A stretch of 64,000 bases of DNA, from assembly GCF_025947065.1 (NCBI RefSeq), contig NZ_CP109994.1, positions 2,852,001 through 2,916,000 on the forward strand. Direction: 5' to 3'. This DNA comes from Flavobacterium sp. N1736 (GTDB taxonomy: Bacteria > Bacteroidota > Bacteroidia > Flavobacteriales > Flavobacteriaceae). The notes beneath the pieces were generated by a model that had not been told where the DNA came from, did no database searches, and saw only the letters and a list, made by a program, of their open reading frames with translations. This document shows positions 42,691-50,516 of the stretch, piece after piece; within the stretch, counting starts at the first letter, position 1, and each line of letters starts with the position of its first letter. Both the position numbers and the translations under genes were made by a program.

Positions 42691-44586
42691 ATGCCACAAG
42701 CACAAGAAATTCTTTTAAAATACTGGAAACACGACAGTTTCAGACCGCTCCAAAAAGAAATTATTGAGTCGGTTTTAGACGGTCAGGATACTTTTGCCTT
42801 ACTGCCAACCGGTGGCGGAAAATCGATTTGTTTTCAGGTTCCGGCTATGATGCAGGACGGAATTTGTTTGGTTATTTCTCCTTTAATCGCTTTGATGAAA
42901 GATCAGGTGGCGAATTTACAAAAACGTGATATTAAAGCGATTGCGCTTACCGGAGGAATTCATACGGAAGAAATAATTGATCTGTTAGACAATTGCCAAT
43001 ACGGAAATTACAAGTTTTTATATCTTTCGCCTGAGCGTTTACAATCGGATTGGATTTTGGAACGTATTAAAAATTTACCTATCAATTTAATTGCTATTGA
43101 TGAAGCGCATTGTGTTTCGCAATGGGGACACGACTTTCGTCCGGCATATTTGAAAATTTCAGAACTTAAAAAATACTTTCCTAAAATTCCGTTTTTGGCT
43201 TTAACGGCAACGGCAACTCCAAGGGTTATTCAAGACATTAATACGGAACTGGGCTTAAAAGATCCGAAACTTTTTCAGCAATCTTTTGAAAGAAAAAACA
43301 TTGCATACATGATTTTTGAAGTGGAAGACAAATTGTATCGCACGGAACAAATTTTAAAGAAAAATCCACAGCCTTCTATTATATATGTACGAAATAGAAA
43401 ATCATGTTTGAATATATCGACGCAATTACAATCTTTAGGATTTAAAGCAACTTATTATCATGGCGGACTTTCGGCTAAAGAAAAAGATAAAAACATGCAA
43501 TTGTGGATGTCTGAACAAGCACAGGTAATTGTGGCGACAAATGCGTTTGGAATGGGAATTGACAAAGACAATGTAAAAACCGTAATTCATACGCAGCTTC
43601 CTGAAAATATTGAAAATTATTATCAGGAATCAGGAAGAGCGGGACGAAATGGCGAAAAGGCTTTTTCTGTTTTACTATATAATAATTCAGACGCCAACCA
43701 AACCGAACAGCAGTTTTTGAGTGTTTTGCCGGATAAAAAGTTTCTGAAAACCATGTATGTTAAACTTTGCAATTATTTTCAGATTGCTTACGGTGAAGGT
43801 TTGGATGATTCTTTTTCGTTTAAACTAAATCATTTTTGCCATAAATACGACTTCCCTACTTTAAAAACATATAACGCTTTACAGTTTTTAAACCAGCAGG
43901 GAATTATTACGATGTCTCAGGAGTTTTCAGAAAAGATTACAATGCAGTTTTTAATTGAATCAAAAGAAGTGATTCGTTATATAAGTTTAAATCAAAATGA
44001 AGAAGAAATTATTCTGGCAATTTTAAGAACTTATCCGGGTGTCTATGAAATGAAAACGCCTTTTAACCTTTCTTTAATTGCAAGAAAATCAAATCATACG
44101 GAAGAACAGGTTGCTGCGGTTTTAGAAAAACTGAAAGAGAAAGAAATCATCGATTATAAATCAAAAAATAACGACGCCACTATATTATTTAATGAAGTTC
44201 GCGAAGACGATTTAACTATAAACAGGGTTTCTAAATATCTGGAAAGACAAAATCAACTGAAAAAAGAACAGCTTTTATCTGTTCTACATTATATAAAGGA
44301 GAATAAAACCTGCAAAAATCGTTTGATTTTAGATTATTTTGGAGAAGAAACAACAGAAAATTGTGGTGTTTGCTCCTATTGTATTACTCAAAAAGGAAAA
44401 ATCACAGAAGCTGATTCGATTGCAGATAAAATTTTGCATTTATTAAAATCGGCCGCTTTGACTTCGAGAGAAATTCAGGCTCAGATAAAACTGGATGCTA
44501 ACGATATTGTTTTAGTACTTCAGGAATTATTGGAAAACAATCATATTACCATTCAATCAAATAATAAATACACTTTAAAATCATAA
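42691..44586 (+). CDS. recQ: RecQ family ATP-dependent DNA helicase
   Basis: A 631-residue 3'-5' DNA helicase of the RecQ family. The helicase core has LPTGGGKSICFQVP (Walker A), AIDEAHCVSQWGHDFRP (DEAH), TATATPRV and the motif VI QESGRAGRNG. The zinc/RQC domain has a Cys set near residue 540-560 (CKNR, CGVCSYC). It lacks an HRDC domain, so it is the shorter form. The stop overlaps the fmt start by 1 bp (TAATG), so the genes form an operon. It acts in recombination repair. Confidence 0.93.
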   Translation: MPQAQEILLKYWKHDSFRPLQKEIIESVLDGQDTFALLPTGGGKSICFQVPAMMQDGICLVISPLIALMKDQVANLQKRDIKAIALTGGIHTEEIIDLLDNCQYGNYKFLYLSPERLQSDWILERIKNLPINLIAIDEAHCVSQWGHDFRPAYLKISELKKYFPKIPFLALTATATPRVIQDINTELGLKDPKLFQQSFERKNIAYMIFEVEDKLYRTEQILKKNPQPSIIYVRNRKSCLNISTQLQSLGFKATYYHGGLSAKEKDKNMQLWMSEQAQVIVATNAFGMGIDKDNVKTVIHTQLPENIENYYQESGRAGRNGEKAFSVLLYNNSDANQTEQQFLSVLPDKKFLKTMYVKLCNYFQIAYGEGLDDSFSFKLNHFCHKYDFPTLKTYNALQFLNQQGIITMSQEFSEKITMQFLIESKEVIRYISLNQNEEEIILAILRTYPGVYEMKTPFNLSLIARKSNHTEEQVAAVLEKLKEKEIIDYKSKNNDATILFNEVREDDLTINRVSKYLERQNQLKKEQLLSVLHYIKENKTCKNRLILDYFGEETTENCGVCSYCITQKGKITEADSIADKILHLLKSAALTSREIQAQIKLDANDIVLVLQELLENNHITIQSNNKYTLKS

Positions 44587-45482
44587 TGGAAAAATTGAGA
44601 ATTATATTTATGGGAACTCCGGAATTTGCCGTTGGTATTCTGGATACCATTATTAAAAACAATTACGATGTTGTTGGCGTTATTACGGCTGCAGATAAAC
44701 CAGCTGGACGCGGACAAAAAATAAAATATTCGGCAGTAAAAGAATATGCACTGGCGAACAACCTTACTTTATTACAGCCTGTAAATTTAAAAGACGAAAA
44801 TTTTCTCGCTGAATTAAAAGCTTTAAATGCTAATTTACAAATCGTTGTTGCTTTTAGAATGCTGCCAAAAGTAGTCTGGGAAATGCCGGGCTTAGGAACT
44901 TTTAATCTTCATGCCTCATTATTACCAAATTATCGTGGCGCGGCGCCAATTAACTGGGCTATTATTAACGGAGAAACTAAAACGGGTGTTACGACTTTCT
45001 TTATAGATGATAAAATTGATACCGGTGCGATGATTTTAAATTCTGAAATTGCTATTGAGCCGGAAGAAAGTGCCGGGGAATTACACGATAGATTAATGCA
45101 TTTAGGAAGCGAAACTGTTATTGATACTTTAAAAGTTATCGAAAACGGAAATGTAACCACTACAATTCAGCAAGATAACGCTGAAATTAAAACTGCATAC
45201 AAGCTAAATAAAGAAAATTGTAAGATCGATTGGACAAAATCCGGCGACGAAATCAATAATTTAATTAGAGGTTTGAGTCCATATCCTGCTTCGTGGTGTT
45301 TTTTGAAAGACAAAAACGAAGAATTAGCAATTAAAATATATGAAGCAAAATTGGTTTCAGAATCGCATTCGCATGAAATTGGAAATTTAATTAGCGGCAA
45401 AAAAGAAATCAAAATCGCTATTAAGAATGGTTATATTTTACTTTTAAGTTTACAATTACCCGGAAAAAGAGAATGCAAGTAG
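44586..45482 (+). CDS. fmt: Methionyl-tRNA formyltransferase, C-terminus frameshifted
   Basis: A 298-residue Fmt that formylates initiator methionyl-tRNA. The N-terminal domain has IFMGTPEFAVGILD and the catalytic LHASLLPNYRGAAPINWAI (with the conserved His and Asn/Asp environment). The OB-fold part follows. The frame ends GKRECK at 45482, but the next frame continues GKR with MQVAELLNGITFTEEAKVY to a stop at 45532, exactly what normal Fmt proteins end with. A 2-bp insertion (extra GA near 45470) would explain this. The enzyme may still function, because only the last ~18 residues change, or it may be a sequence error. Confidence 0.88.
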   Translation: MEKLRIIFMGTPEFAVGILDTIIKNNYDVVGVITAADKPAGRGQKIKYSAVKEYALANNLTLLQPVNLKDENFLAELKALNANLQIVVAFRMLPKVVWEMPGLGTFNLHASLLPNYRGAAPINWAIINGETKTGVTTFFIDDKIDTGAMILNSEIAIEPEESAGELHDRLMHLGSETVIDTLKVIENGNVTTTIQQDNAEIKTAYKLNKENCKIDWTKSGDEINNLIRGLSPYPASWCFLKDKNEELAIKIYEAKLVSESHSHEIGNLISGKKEIKIAIKNGYILLLSLQLPGKRECK

Positions 45483-45532
45483 CTGAATTACTAAATGGCA
45501 TCACTTTTACAGAAGAAGCAAAAGTCTATTAA
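45473..45532 (+). other. Out-of-frame fmt 3' tail
   Basis: Frame +1/-1 relative to the annotated fmt: MQVAELLNGITFTEEAKVY then stop. It matches the expected C-terminal helix of Fmt. Confidence 0.6.
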
Positions 45533-45539
45533 GGCCAAT

Positions 45540-45566
45540 AAAACGGGGGTTTTTCCCCTTTTTTAG
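45540..45566 (+). terminator. Terminator after fmt
   Basis: AAAACGGGG and CCCCTTTTTT arms, followed by T tract. Confidence 0.75.
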
Positions 45567-45638
45567 TCGACAAACAACCTGCTTTATGAACAAAAAAAGC
45601 AAGTTATTAACAATTTTTGCTAAATTTAAAGAAAACAC

Positions 45639-45668
45639 TTGCAAGGAACGGATTTCCTATTAAATTTG
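45639..45668 (+). promoter_or_regulatory. Promoter of the HU gene
   Basis: TTG (45639-45641), exactly 19 bp, TAAATTTG (45661-45668), a textbook promoter. A leader of about 40 nt precedes the ATG at 45715. Confidence 0.85.
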
Positions 45669-45714
45669 TGTATTAACAATTTTTTTTTTAACCAACAATT
45701 AATAACTAATTATT

Positions 45715-45987
45715 ATGAACAAATCAGAATTAATCGATGCTATCGCTGCTGATGCAGGAATTACAAAAGCTGCGGCAAAATTAGCTTTAGAATCATTTTT
45801 AGGAAATGTAGGATCTACTTTGAAAAAAGGTGGAAGAATTTCATTAGTAGGTTTTGGGTCATGGTCAGTATCAGCTAGAGCTGCTAGAGACGGTAGAAAT
45901 CCTCAAACAGGAAAAACTATCAAAATCGCTGCTAAAAATGTAGTGAAATTTAAAGCTGGAGCTGAATTAGAAGGTGCAGTGAACTAA
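45715..45987 (+). CDS. HU family DNA-binding protein
   Basis: A 90-residue nucleoid protein. It starts MNKSELIDAIAADAGITKAAAKLALESFL and has the DNA-binding arm VGFGSWSVSARAARDGRNPQTGKTIKI, then FKAGAELEGAVN, all typical of HU/IHF. It bends and compacts DNA as a dimer. The gene has a strong promoter and a terminator, so it is probably highly expressed and monocistronic. Confidence 0.97.
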   Translation: MNKSELIDAIAADAGITKAAAKLALESFLGNVGSTLKKGGRISLVGFGSWSVSARAARDGRNPQTGKTIKIAAKNVVKFKAGAELEGAVN

Positions 45988-46020
45988 GTAAGAAAGTTCT
46001 CTAAACTTATAATATAATTA

Positions 46021-46047
46021 AAACCCTCCTTGTGGAGGGTTTTTTTG
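46021..46047 (+). terminator. Terminator after the HU gene
   Basis: AAACCCTCC (46021-46029) and GGAGGGTTT (46034-46042), then seven T. Confidence 0.9.
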
Positions 46048-46115
46048 TGCGGTTTAACGATTTTATTTGGGTTTTTAAAAAAATTATAACTAAATTTAAT
46101 AAAAATTGTAGCCGT

Positions 46116-46676
46116 ATGATTTCAGAAAAATTAAAAAAGGGACACCTGCTTATTGCCGAGCCTTCGATAATTGGAGATTTATCTTTTAATAGATCGGTAA
46201 TTTTATTAGCAGACCATAACAAAGAAGGATCGATAGGTTTTATTATTAATAAACCATTAAAGTATACTATTAATGACCTAATTCCTGAGATTGATGCCAC
46301 TTTTAAGATATATAACGGCGGTCCTGTAGAACAGGATAACCTTTATTTTATTCACAATATTCCAGAATTAATCCCGAATAGTGTCGAGATTTCTAATGGA
46401 ATTTATTGGGGAGGTGATTTTGAATCGACCAAAGACTTAATAAACGACGGATCTATAAATAAAAATAACATTCGTTTTTTCTTAGGATATACAGGTTGGG
46501 ATGAAAATCAGCTTGAAAGTGAAATGCAGGGCAACTCCTGGATTATTGCTGATAATAATTACAAAAATAAAATAATCGGAAAATCTACCACTCACTTTTG
46601 GAAAGAACAAATTATTGAGTTGGGCGGAGATTACGTTATTTGGTCGAATGCACCTGAAAATCCATATCTGAATTAA
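46116..46676 (+). CDS. YqgE/AlgH family protein
   Basis: A 186-residue protein of the YqgE/AlgH family. Core patterns are KKGHLLIAEPSIIGDLSFNRSVILLADHNKEGSIGFIINKPL, YNGGPVEQDNLYFIHNIP and RFFLGYTGWDENQLESEM and FWKEQIIELGG. The start ATG at 46116 begins the domain, while an upstream in-frame ATG (46032) lies in a terminator. The family's role is not settled (regulation or a structural function). It is convergent with the aminotransferase gene, overlapping by 4 bp. Confidence 0.9.
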   Translation: MISEKLKKGHLLIAEPSIIGDLSFNRSVILLADHNKEGSIGFIINKPLKYTINDLIPEIDATFKIYNGGPVEQDNLYFIHNIPELIPNSVEISNGIYWGGDFESTKDLINDGSINKNNIRFFLGYTGWDENQLESEMQGNSWIIADNNYKNKIIGKSTTHFWKEQIIELGGDYVIWSNAPENPYLN

Positions 46677-47512
46677 TTTTCAGAAATGGATTCATTTAGT
46701 TTTTGCACTAATAAATGAGCCAGATCATTTTTAAATTCCTTTTTTCGATACTTCGTTATCGGCTGTATTCCCATGATTACATTTGTTAGAAATAATTCAT
46801 CCGCTTTTTGAAGATCAAATGGCGAAATTATTTCTTCAGAAACCTCTATATCAGCAACTTTCTTCGCTAAAGCCAAAATTTGTTTACGCATTACACCATT
46901 CAGACAGCCTTCAGAAACCGGCGGCGTGATCAATTTTTTGCCCGTTAGCATAAATAAATTTCCCTGTAATACCTCCACTACATTTTTTGTATCGTTAAGT
47001 AAAATACAATTCTCTAAACCATTTTCATGAGCAAAAATACTTCCGGTAACATTGATCATTTTATTTGTCGTTTTAATAGACGATAATAATTGTTTGGTTA
47101 CGTAGAAATCTTTATACAAATCAACTTCATAAGAAGCTGTATTTAATAGGTAATTCGTATTATCAAGGGCAGTTGCATGAATCAAATATGAAATTTCATT
47201 CGTTTTTGGCAAATATAGACCGCCATCATTTCTAAAAACGGTAATTCGTACTCTTGCCGATGCAGAAAGTTCATTTTGCTGAACGAGTTTTAAAACTTGT
47301 TCTTCAAAAAATTCCATTGTAAAATTCATTGGAATTTCCATTCTAACAACACGCATCGAAGCCATTAACCTGAAATAATGATCTTCGAGGAACAAGATTT
47401 TGTTATTGATTATTTTTAGTGTTTCAAAAACACCATCTCCATACAAAAACGCACGATTTTGAGTTAATACATTATCATCCTGCGCTACTATGTTTCCGTT
47501 AAAATTGATCAT
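46673..47512 (-). CDS. Class IV aminotransferase (PabC/IlvE-type)
   Basis: A 279-residue PLP-dependent enzyme of fold-type IV. It shows the family's N-terminal VFETLKI.N and LEDHYFRLMASMRV, the catalytic Lys in SIKTTNKMI (about residue 145), and the phosphate loop region VLQGNLFM and PPVSEGCLNGVMRKQIL. It could be 4-amino-4-deoxychorismate lyase (folate) or a branched-chain/D-amino acid aminotransferase; length and lone-gene context favour an ADC-lyase-like enzyme but do not prove it. Confidence 0.85.
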   Translation of the reverse strand: MINFNGNIVAQDDNVLTQNRAFLYGDGVFETLKIINNKILFLEDHYFRLMASMRVVRMEIPMNFTMEFFEEQVLKLVQQNELSASARVRITVFRNDGGLYLPKTNEISYLIHATALDNTNYLLNTASYEVDLYKDFYVTKQLLSSIKTTNKMINVTGSIFAHENGLENCILLNDTKNVVEVLQGNLFMLTGKKLITPPVSEGCLNGVMRKQILALAKKVADIEVSEEIISPFDLQKADELFLTNVIMGIQPITKYRKKEFKNDLAHLLVQKLNESISEN

Positions 47513-47539
47513 AAAAAAAACCCTGAATTTTGTTCAGGG
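47513..47539 (-). terminator. Terminator of the START-like gene abutting the next ATG
   Basis: CCCTGAA (47521-47527) and TTCAGGG (47533-47539) followed by eight T on the minus strand, directly adjoining the aminotransferase ATG at 47512. Confidence 0.75.
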
Positions 47540-47547
47540 CAAATATA
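47540..47547 (-). promoter_or_regulatory. Promoter -7 element of the aminotransferase gene
   Basis: Minus-strand TATATTTG lies immediately next to the hairpin, so transcription would start inside the terminator hairpin. Confidence 0.55.
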
Positions 47548-47567
47548 AGGCATAAAATAGACTTTTA

Positions 47568-47960
47568 CTAAACTGATCCAATAAGATGTTTCAGATCTGA
47601 GATCTGATTCTCCCACAATTGTTTAGCCTCGCCTACTTCTTCTTTTTCTGCAAAATCAACTACCATTAATGATACATCTTTAGTTAATTCATCAACTAAA
47701 ATATGCAGCTCAAAAAAGTATTCAGTATCCTTACTGCTTTCATCGACCCATTTAAACTTTACTTTTTCACCGGTTTTTTTAGACGCTAAACGTGCTTTTT
47801 CCTGCGAATCGTTCCAAATAAAAGTGAAAAATTCACCTCTTGAATTTACATTGTCAGCAAACCATTCTGATAAACCTGACGGAGTTGATATATATTGATA
47901 TAATAATTGCGGCGAAGAATTTATTGGAAACTCTATTTCGTAACGTATTTTTGAATCCAT
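47568..47960 (-). CDS. START-like / SRPBCC-type small protein
   Basis: A 130-residue cytoplasmic protein with the helix-grip pattern of START-like domains (EFPINSSPQLLYQYISTPSGLSEWFADNV, then FTFIWNDSQEKARL and a C-terminal helix ENQISDLKHLIGSV). The family binds small hydrophobic molecules or is a chaperone-like AHSA1 relative. No specific ligand is identifiable. It ends at a terminator and starts about 150 bp before the tRNA-Met on the other side. Confidence 0.78.
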   Translation of the reverse strand: MDSKIRYEIEFPINSSPQLLYQYISTPSGLSEWFADNVNSRGEFFTFIWNDSQEKARLASKKTGEKVKFKWVDESSKDTEYFFELHILVDELTKDVSLMVVDFAEKEEVGEAKQLWENQISDLKHLIGSV

Positions 47961-48047
47961 GTGCTACTTTTAATTTTTTCGAAATATAAGAATATATGTC
48001 CAAAAACAATGCGTTTTTAAAAATATTTTTTTTTCTTCATTTTATGC

Positions 48048-48077
48048 TTGTAAGCTTTAATATTATTTTTATATTTG
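48048..48077 (+). promoter_or_regulatory. Promoter of tRNA-Met
   Basis: TTG (48048-48050), exactly 19 bp, TATATTTG (48070-48077), 36 bp before the tRNA 5' end. Confidence 0.8.
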
Positions 48078-48113
48078 CACCCGCAATGAGGAACACGGTT
48101 CACTTGCAATTTT

Positions 48114-48187
48114 GGCGAGGTAGCTCAGTTGGTTAGAGCGCAGGATTCATAACCCTGAGGTCACGGGTTCAACTCCCGTCCTCGCTA
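48114..48187 (+). tRNA. tRNA-Met (CAU anticodon)
   Basis: A complete cloverleaf: acceptor GGCGAGG paired with CCTCGCT (one G-U at the end), D-arm GCTC/GAGC, anticodon arm CAGGA-TTCATAA-CCCTG with anticodon CAT, T-arm ACGGG/CCCGT with TTCAACT. Discriminator A at 48187, and CCA is not encoded. The three-G/three-C stem of initiators is not seen and the 1-72 pair is weak, so this is most likely elongator Met. It could be an Ile (lysidine) type, which the sequence alone cannot exclude. Confidence 0.92.
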
Positions 48188-48195
48188 CAAAAAAC

Positions 48196-48230
48196 AAACC
48201 CCTAATCATCAATTGATTAGGGGTTTTTTA
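48196..48230 (+). terminator. Terminator after tRNA-Met
   Basis: AAACCCCTAATCA (48196-48208) and TGATTAGGGGTTT (48214-48226), then a T tract. Confidence 0.9.
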
Positions 48231-48356
48231 TTAAAAATAGTTCTTCACCGGATGAAAAATTAGAGCGAAATTTTAAATAATCAGATTATAACTCTAATAA
48301 TTAAATATTTTTTAGTACTTTTTTAGTGTCATATAAAACTCAACATGCTAATATTC

Positions 48357-48368
48357 ATGTTCGAACAT
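48357..48368. promoter_or_regulatory. 12-bp perfect palindrome upstream of a small gene
   Basis: ATGTTCGAACAT, 26 bp before the ATG at 48394, is an operator-like site. Confidence 0.4.
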
Positions 48369-48393
48369 TCGGAAAAGTTAAAACGTTATAAAT

Positions 48394-48651
48394 ATGGATA
48401 TAGTAAAATTTAAAATCACATCAAAAACGATAAAAGTAGAAGTACGTAACTCGAATAATTACGTTTTTAATTTTAATACTGCTTTAGAGATCGCTAAAGA
48501 AGACAAAGATGTTTTATTAAAACTATATAATGCTTTAGATATTCTTTTTAAGAAAGAAACTCCGGCTGAAGCAAAAAACTACATTTCGCCTAATCAAACC
48601 AATATATTGGATCAGATTTCTGCTGTTGATCGTTTAGAAGAAGAAAAATAA
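48394..48651 (+). CDS. Small unknown protein (85 aa)
   Basis: An 85-residue cytoplasmic protein with no recognised domain. It starts MDIVKFKITSKTIKVEVRNSNNYVF and has a helical middle (ALEIAKEDKDVLLKLYNALDIL) and an acidic C-terminus. A palindromic operator-like site precedes it. It sits between tRNA-Met and the LytTR pair. Its reading frame is the sole long frame in the region, and codon use fits neighbouring genes. Confidence 0.65.
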   Translation: MDIVKFKITSKTIKVEVRNSNNYVFNFNTALEIAKEDKDVLLKLYNALDILFKKETPAEAKNYISPNQTNILDQISAVDRLEEEK

Positions 48652-48674
48652 ACAATTAATTTATATCACTTTGA

Positions 48675-49373
48675 CTAATACCCCAACAAAGTCCTAACCT
48701 TTACTTTATAGGTTTCACCAATTGGCAATCGTTTTTTACCAATAACAATTTTGCCTTTTTCGAGATAATCGATGCAATTGAGGTTAACGATAAAAGACCT
48801 GTGAATACGCAGAAAATGTTCAGGAGATAAAAGCAATTCCATATTTTTCATGGTTTCAAGTGTAATGATTTTTCCTGATGCAGTAAAAAAGATTAAATAA
48901 TCGCCAAGTGCTTCAATGTACAATATAGACGAAAGATCTGTTTTATGAAGACGATGCTCTGTTCTTAGCATTAAATGCCCTGAACAACTGCCAAGACTAT
49001 TATGAATTCGTTCTTTAGCTTTTTCGGCAGCTATTAAAAAACGGTCAAAAGTTATGGGTTTTAGTAAATAATCGATAACATCATTATTGAAACCATCTAC
49101 AGCATATTCCGGATAGGCAGAAGTTATAATTACTTTTGTGGCGGTTTCTTTTATCAGTTCCATTATTTCGATTCCTCTGATTTCCGGCATTTGAATATCC
49201 AGAAAAAGAAGATCTGCATTTCCGTTCAAAACTGCTTTTAAAGCTTCTGTAGGTTCGGTTGTTTTTAAAGCAAGTACAAAACCGGGAGTATCAGCTACAT
49301 AAGAAGCCAGCAAACGTATCGCCGGATGCTCATCATCAAGAATAATACATTTTATAAGTTTGTTATTTATCAT
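48675..49373 (-). CDS. LytTR-type response regulator
   Basis: A 232-residue regulator. The receiver (1-120) has IILDDE near the start, phosphoacceptor Asp in LLFLDIQMPEI (about 56-57) and Lys in LLKPITFD (about 105). The LytTR DNA-binding domain follows (about 135-232), with DLSSILYIEALGDYLIFFTASGK, FLRIHRSFIVNLNCI and RLPIGETYKVKV. It overlaps the kinase gene by 11 bp. This is a LytS/LytR-like pair, often linked to the cell surface in Bacteroidota. Confidence 0.93.
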   Translation of the reverse strand: MINNKLIKCIILDDEHPAIRLLASYVADTPGFVLALKTTEPTEALKAVLNGNADLLFLDIQMPEIRGIEIMELIKETATKVIITSAYPEYAVDGFNNDVIDYLLKPITFDRFLIAAEKAKERIHNSLGSCSGHLMLRTEHRLHKTDLSSILYIEALGDYLIFFTASGKIITLETMKNMELLLSPEHFLRIHRSFIVNLNCIDYLEKGKIVIGKKRLPIGETYKVKVRTLLGY

Positions 49374-50376
49374 TTTTAATTATGAGTTTTACAGCAAACC
49401 AAGCATTGTCTTTTTCAATTTTTAAGTTATGATTGTCTGGATATAGCAAGTCCAGCCTTTTTTTTACGTTTTCAATTCCAATTCCGCCTACAGCATCTGT
49501 GTTGTTTTTTGATGTTAGATTAGAACATTGAAAAAACAATTGTTCTGCATCACTTTTTAAGATTATTTTCAGCCATATTTGATCTGATTTTATCGCTCCG
49601 TGTTTAAAAGCATTTTCTATAAAAGGAACTAATATTAACGGAGGCAAAAGCTGTTGACCATCTTTTATATCAATTTCAAACTGAATTGCAGATGGTTTCT
49701 CAAACCGAAGCTGCTGTAAGTAAATGAACTTTTCGAGATAATCGACTTCTTTTTCTAATGCAATTTTTTCTCCGGCATCATATAACATATAGCGTAATAA
49801 TTCGGCAAGATGACTAATTGCAGGAAGTGCCTGGTTGCTGTTTTCAAGAACCAGCGAATATATATTATTAAGATTGTTGAACAAAAAATGCGGATTAACC
49901 TGCGAACGCAAAAACAATAATTCGGTTTGTCTGTTTTGCAGCTGCAGCTTCACATTTTGCAAATCGCGATATTTTGAATATCTGATCAAATAAAAAACAC
50001 ATGCAAATGCAATATTGATTATTGCGGTAAATGAAACCAGATGAAAATGATTTCGGCTTCTGATTGGTGAATTTTCGATAAAACTTGTCCAGAAAAAACT
50101 TAGATAAAAAAAGGAAACCGAAAGCAATAGTATCAGGACAAAAATCGTCAGCATTTTTCTGACTGGATAAAACTGATGCAGCACCAAATAAGTGCCAAAT
50201 GACAAACCATAATACAGCATCATATCAACGATAAACCGAAGCCAGGTTTTTAAATGATATCTTCCATAAGGAATGTCAAACCGACCGTGCACCAGATTTG
50301 GAAGTTGACGCATTCCGAATGACATCATATAAAAGACTATAAATGCAAGTGTAAATAAAAAAATCTTTTTTTTCAT
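49363..50376 (-). CDS. LytS-type sensor histidine kinase
   Basis: A 337-residue kinase of the His_kinase (PF06580) family. Several hydrophobic helices occupy about 1-135, then the phosphoacceptor segment LRSQVNPHFLFNNLNNIYSL (His about 158) and the ATPase part with VPFIENAFKHG and GIGIENVKKRL. It is presumably translated from a nearly leaderless mRNA, since TAACTTTG (50381-50388) lies only 4 bp before the ATG. It is divergent from the serine hydrolase gene at 50517. Confidence 0.92.
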   Translation of the reverse strand: MKKKIFLFTLAFIVFYMMSFGMRQLPNLVHGRFDIPYGRYHLKTWLRFIVDMMLYYGLSFGTYLVLHQFYPVRKMLTIFVLILLLSVSFFYLSFFWTSFIENSPIRSRNHFHLVSFTAIINIAFACVFYLIRYSKYRDLQNVKLQLQNRQTELLFLRSQVNPHFLFNNLNNIYSLVLENSNQALPAISHLAELLRYMLYDAGEKIALEKEVDYLEKFIYLQQLRFEKPSAIQFEIDIKDGQQLLPPLILVPFIENAFKHGAIKSDQIWLKIILKSDAEQLFFQCSNLTSKNNTDAVGGIGIENVKKRLDLLYPDNHNLKIEKDNAWFAVKLIIKNDK

Positions 50377-50380
50377 AACT

Positions 50381-50388
50381 CAAAGTTA
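50381..50388 (-). promoter_or_regulatory. Promoter -7 element directly before the LytS ATG
   Basis: Minus-strand TAACTTTG, 4 bp before the ATG at 50376, implies a very short or absent leader. Confidence 0.5.
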
Positions 50389-50516
50389 TAACATTATGGA
50401 TTCTGTTTTTAGAATTTGGAGGCGTGTTTATCGATGTTTTTTCCGTGTTCACCGAAAAAATTAAAAATGCCTTAATGTTTGCTGTTTCTTTGATAATGAA
50501 TTAATTAAACACTATC

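Noticed and set aside
46116..46676. A YqgE start at 46032
   Set aside because: That in-frame ATG lies inside the HU terminator and precedes a non-conserved extension; the domain begins at 46116.
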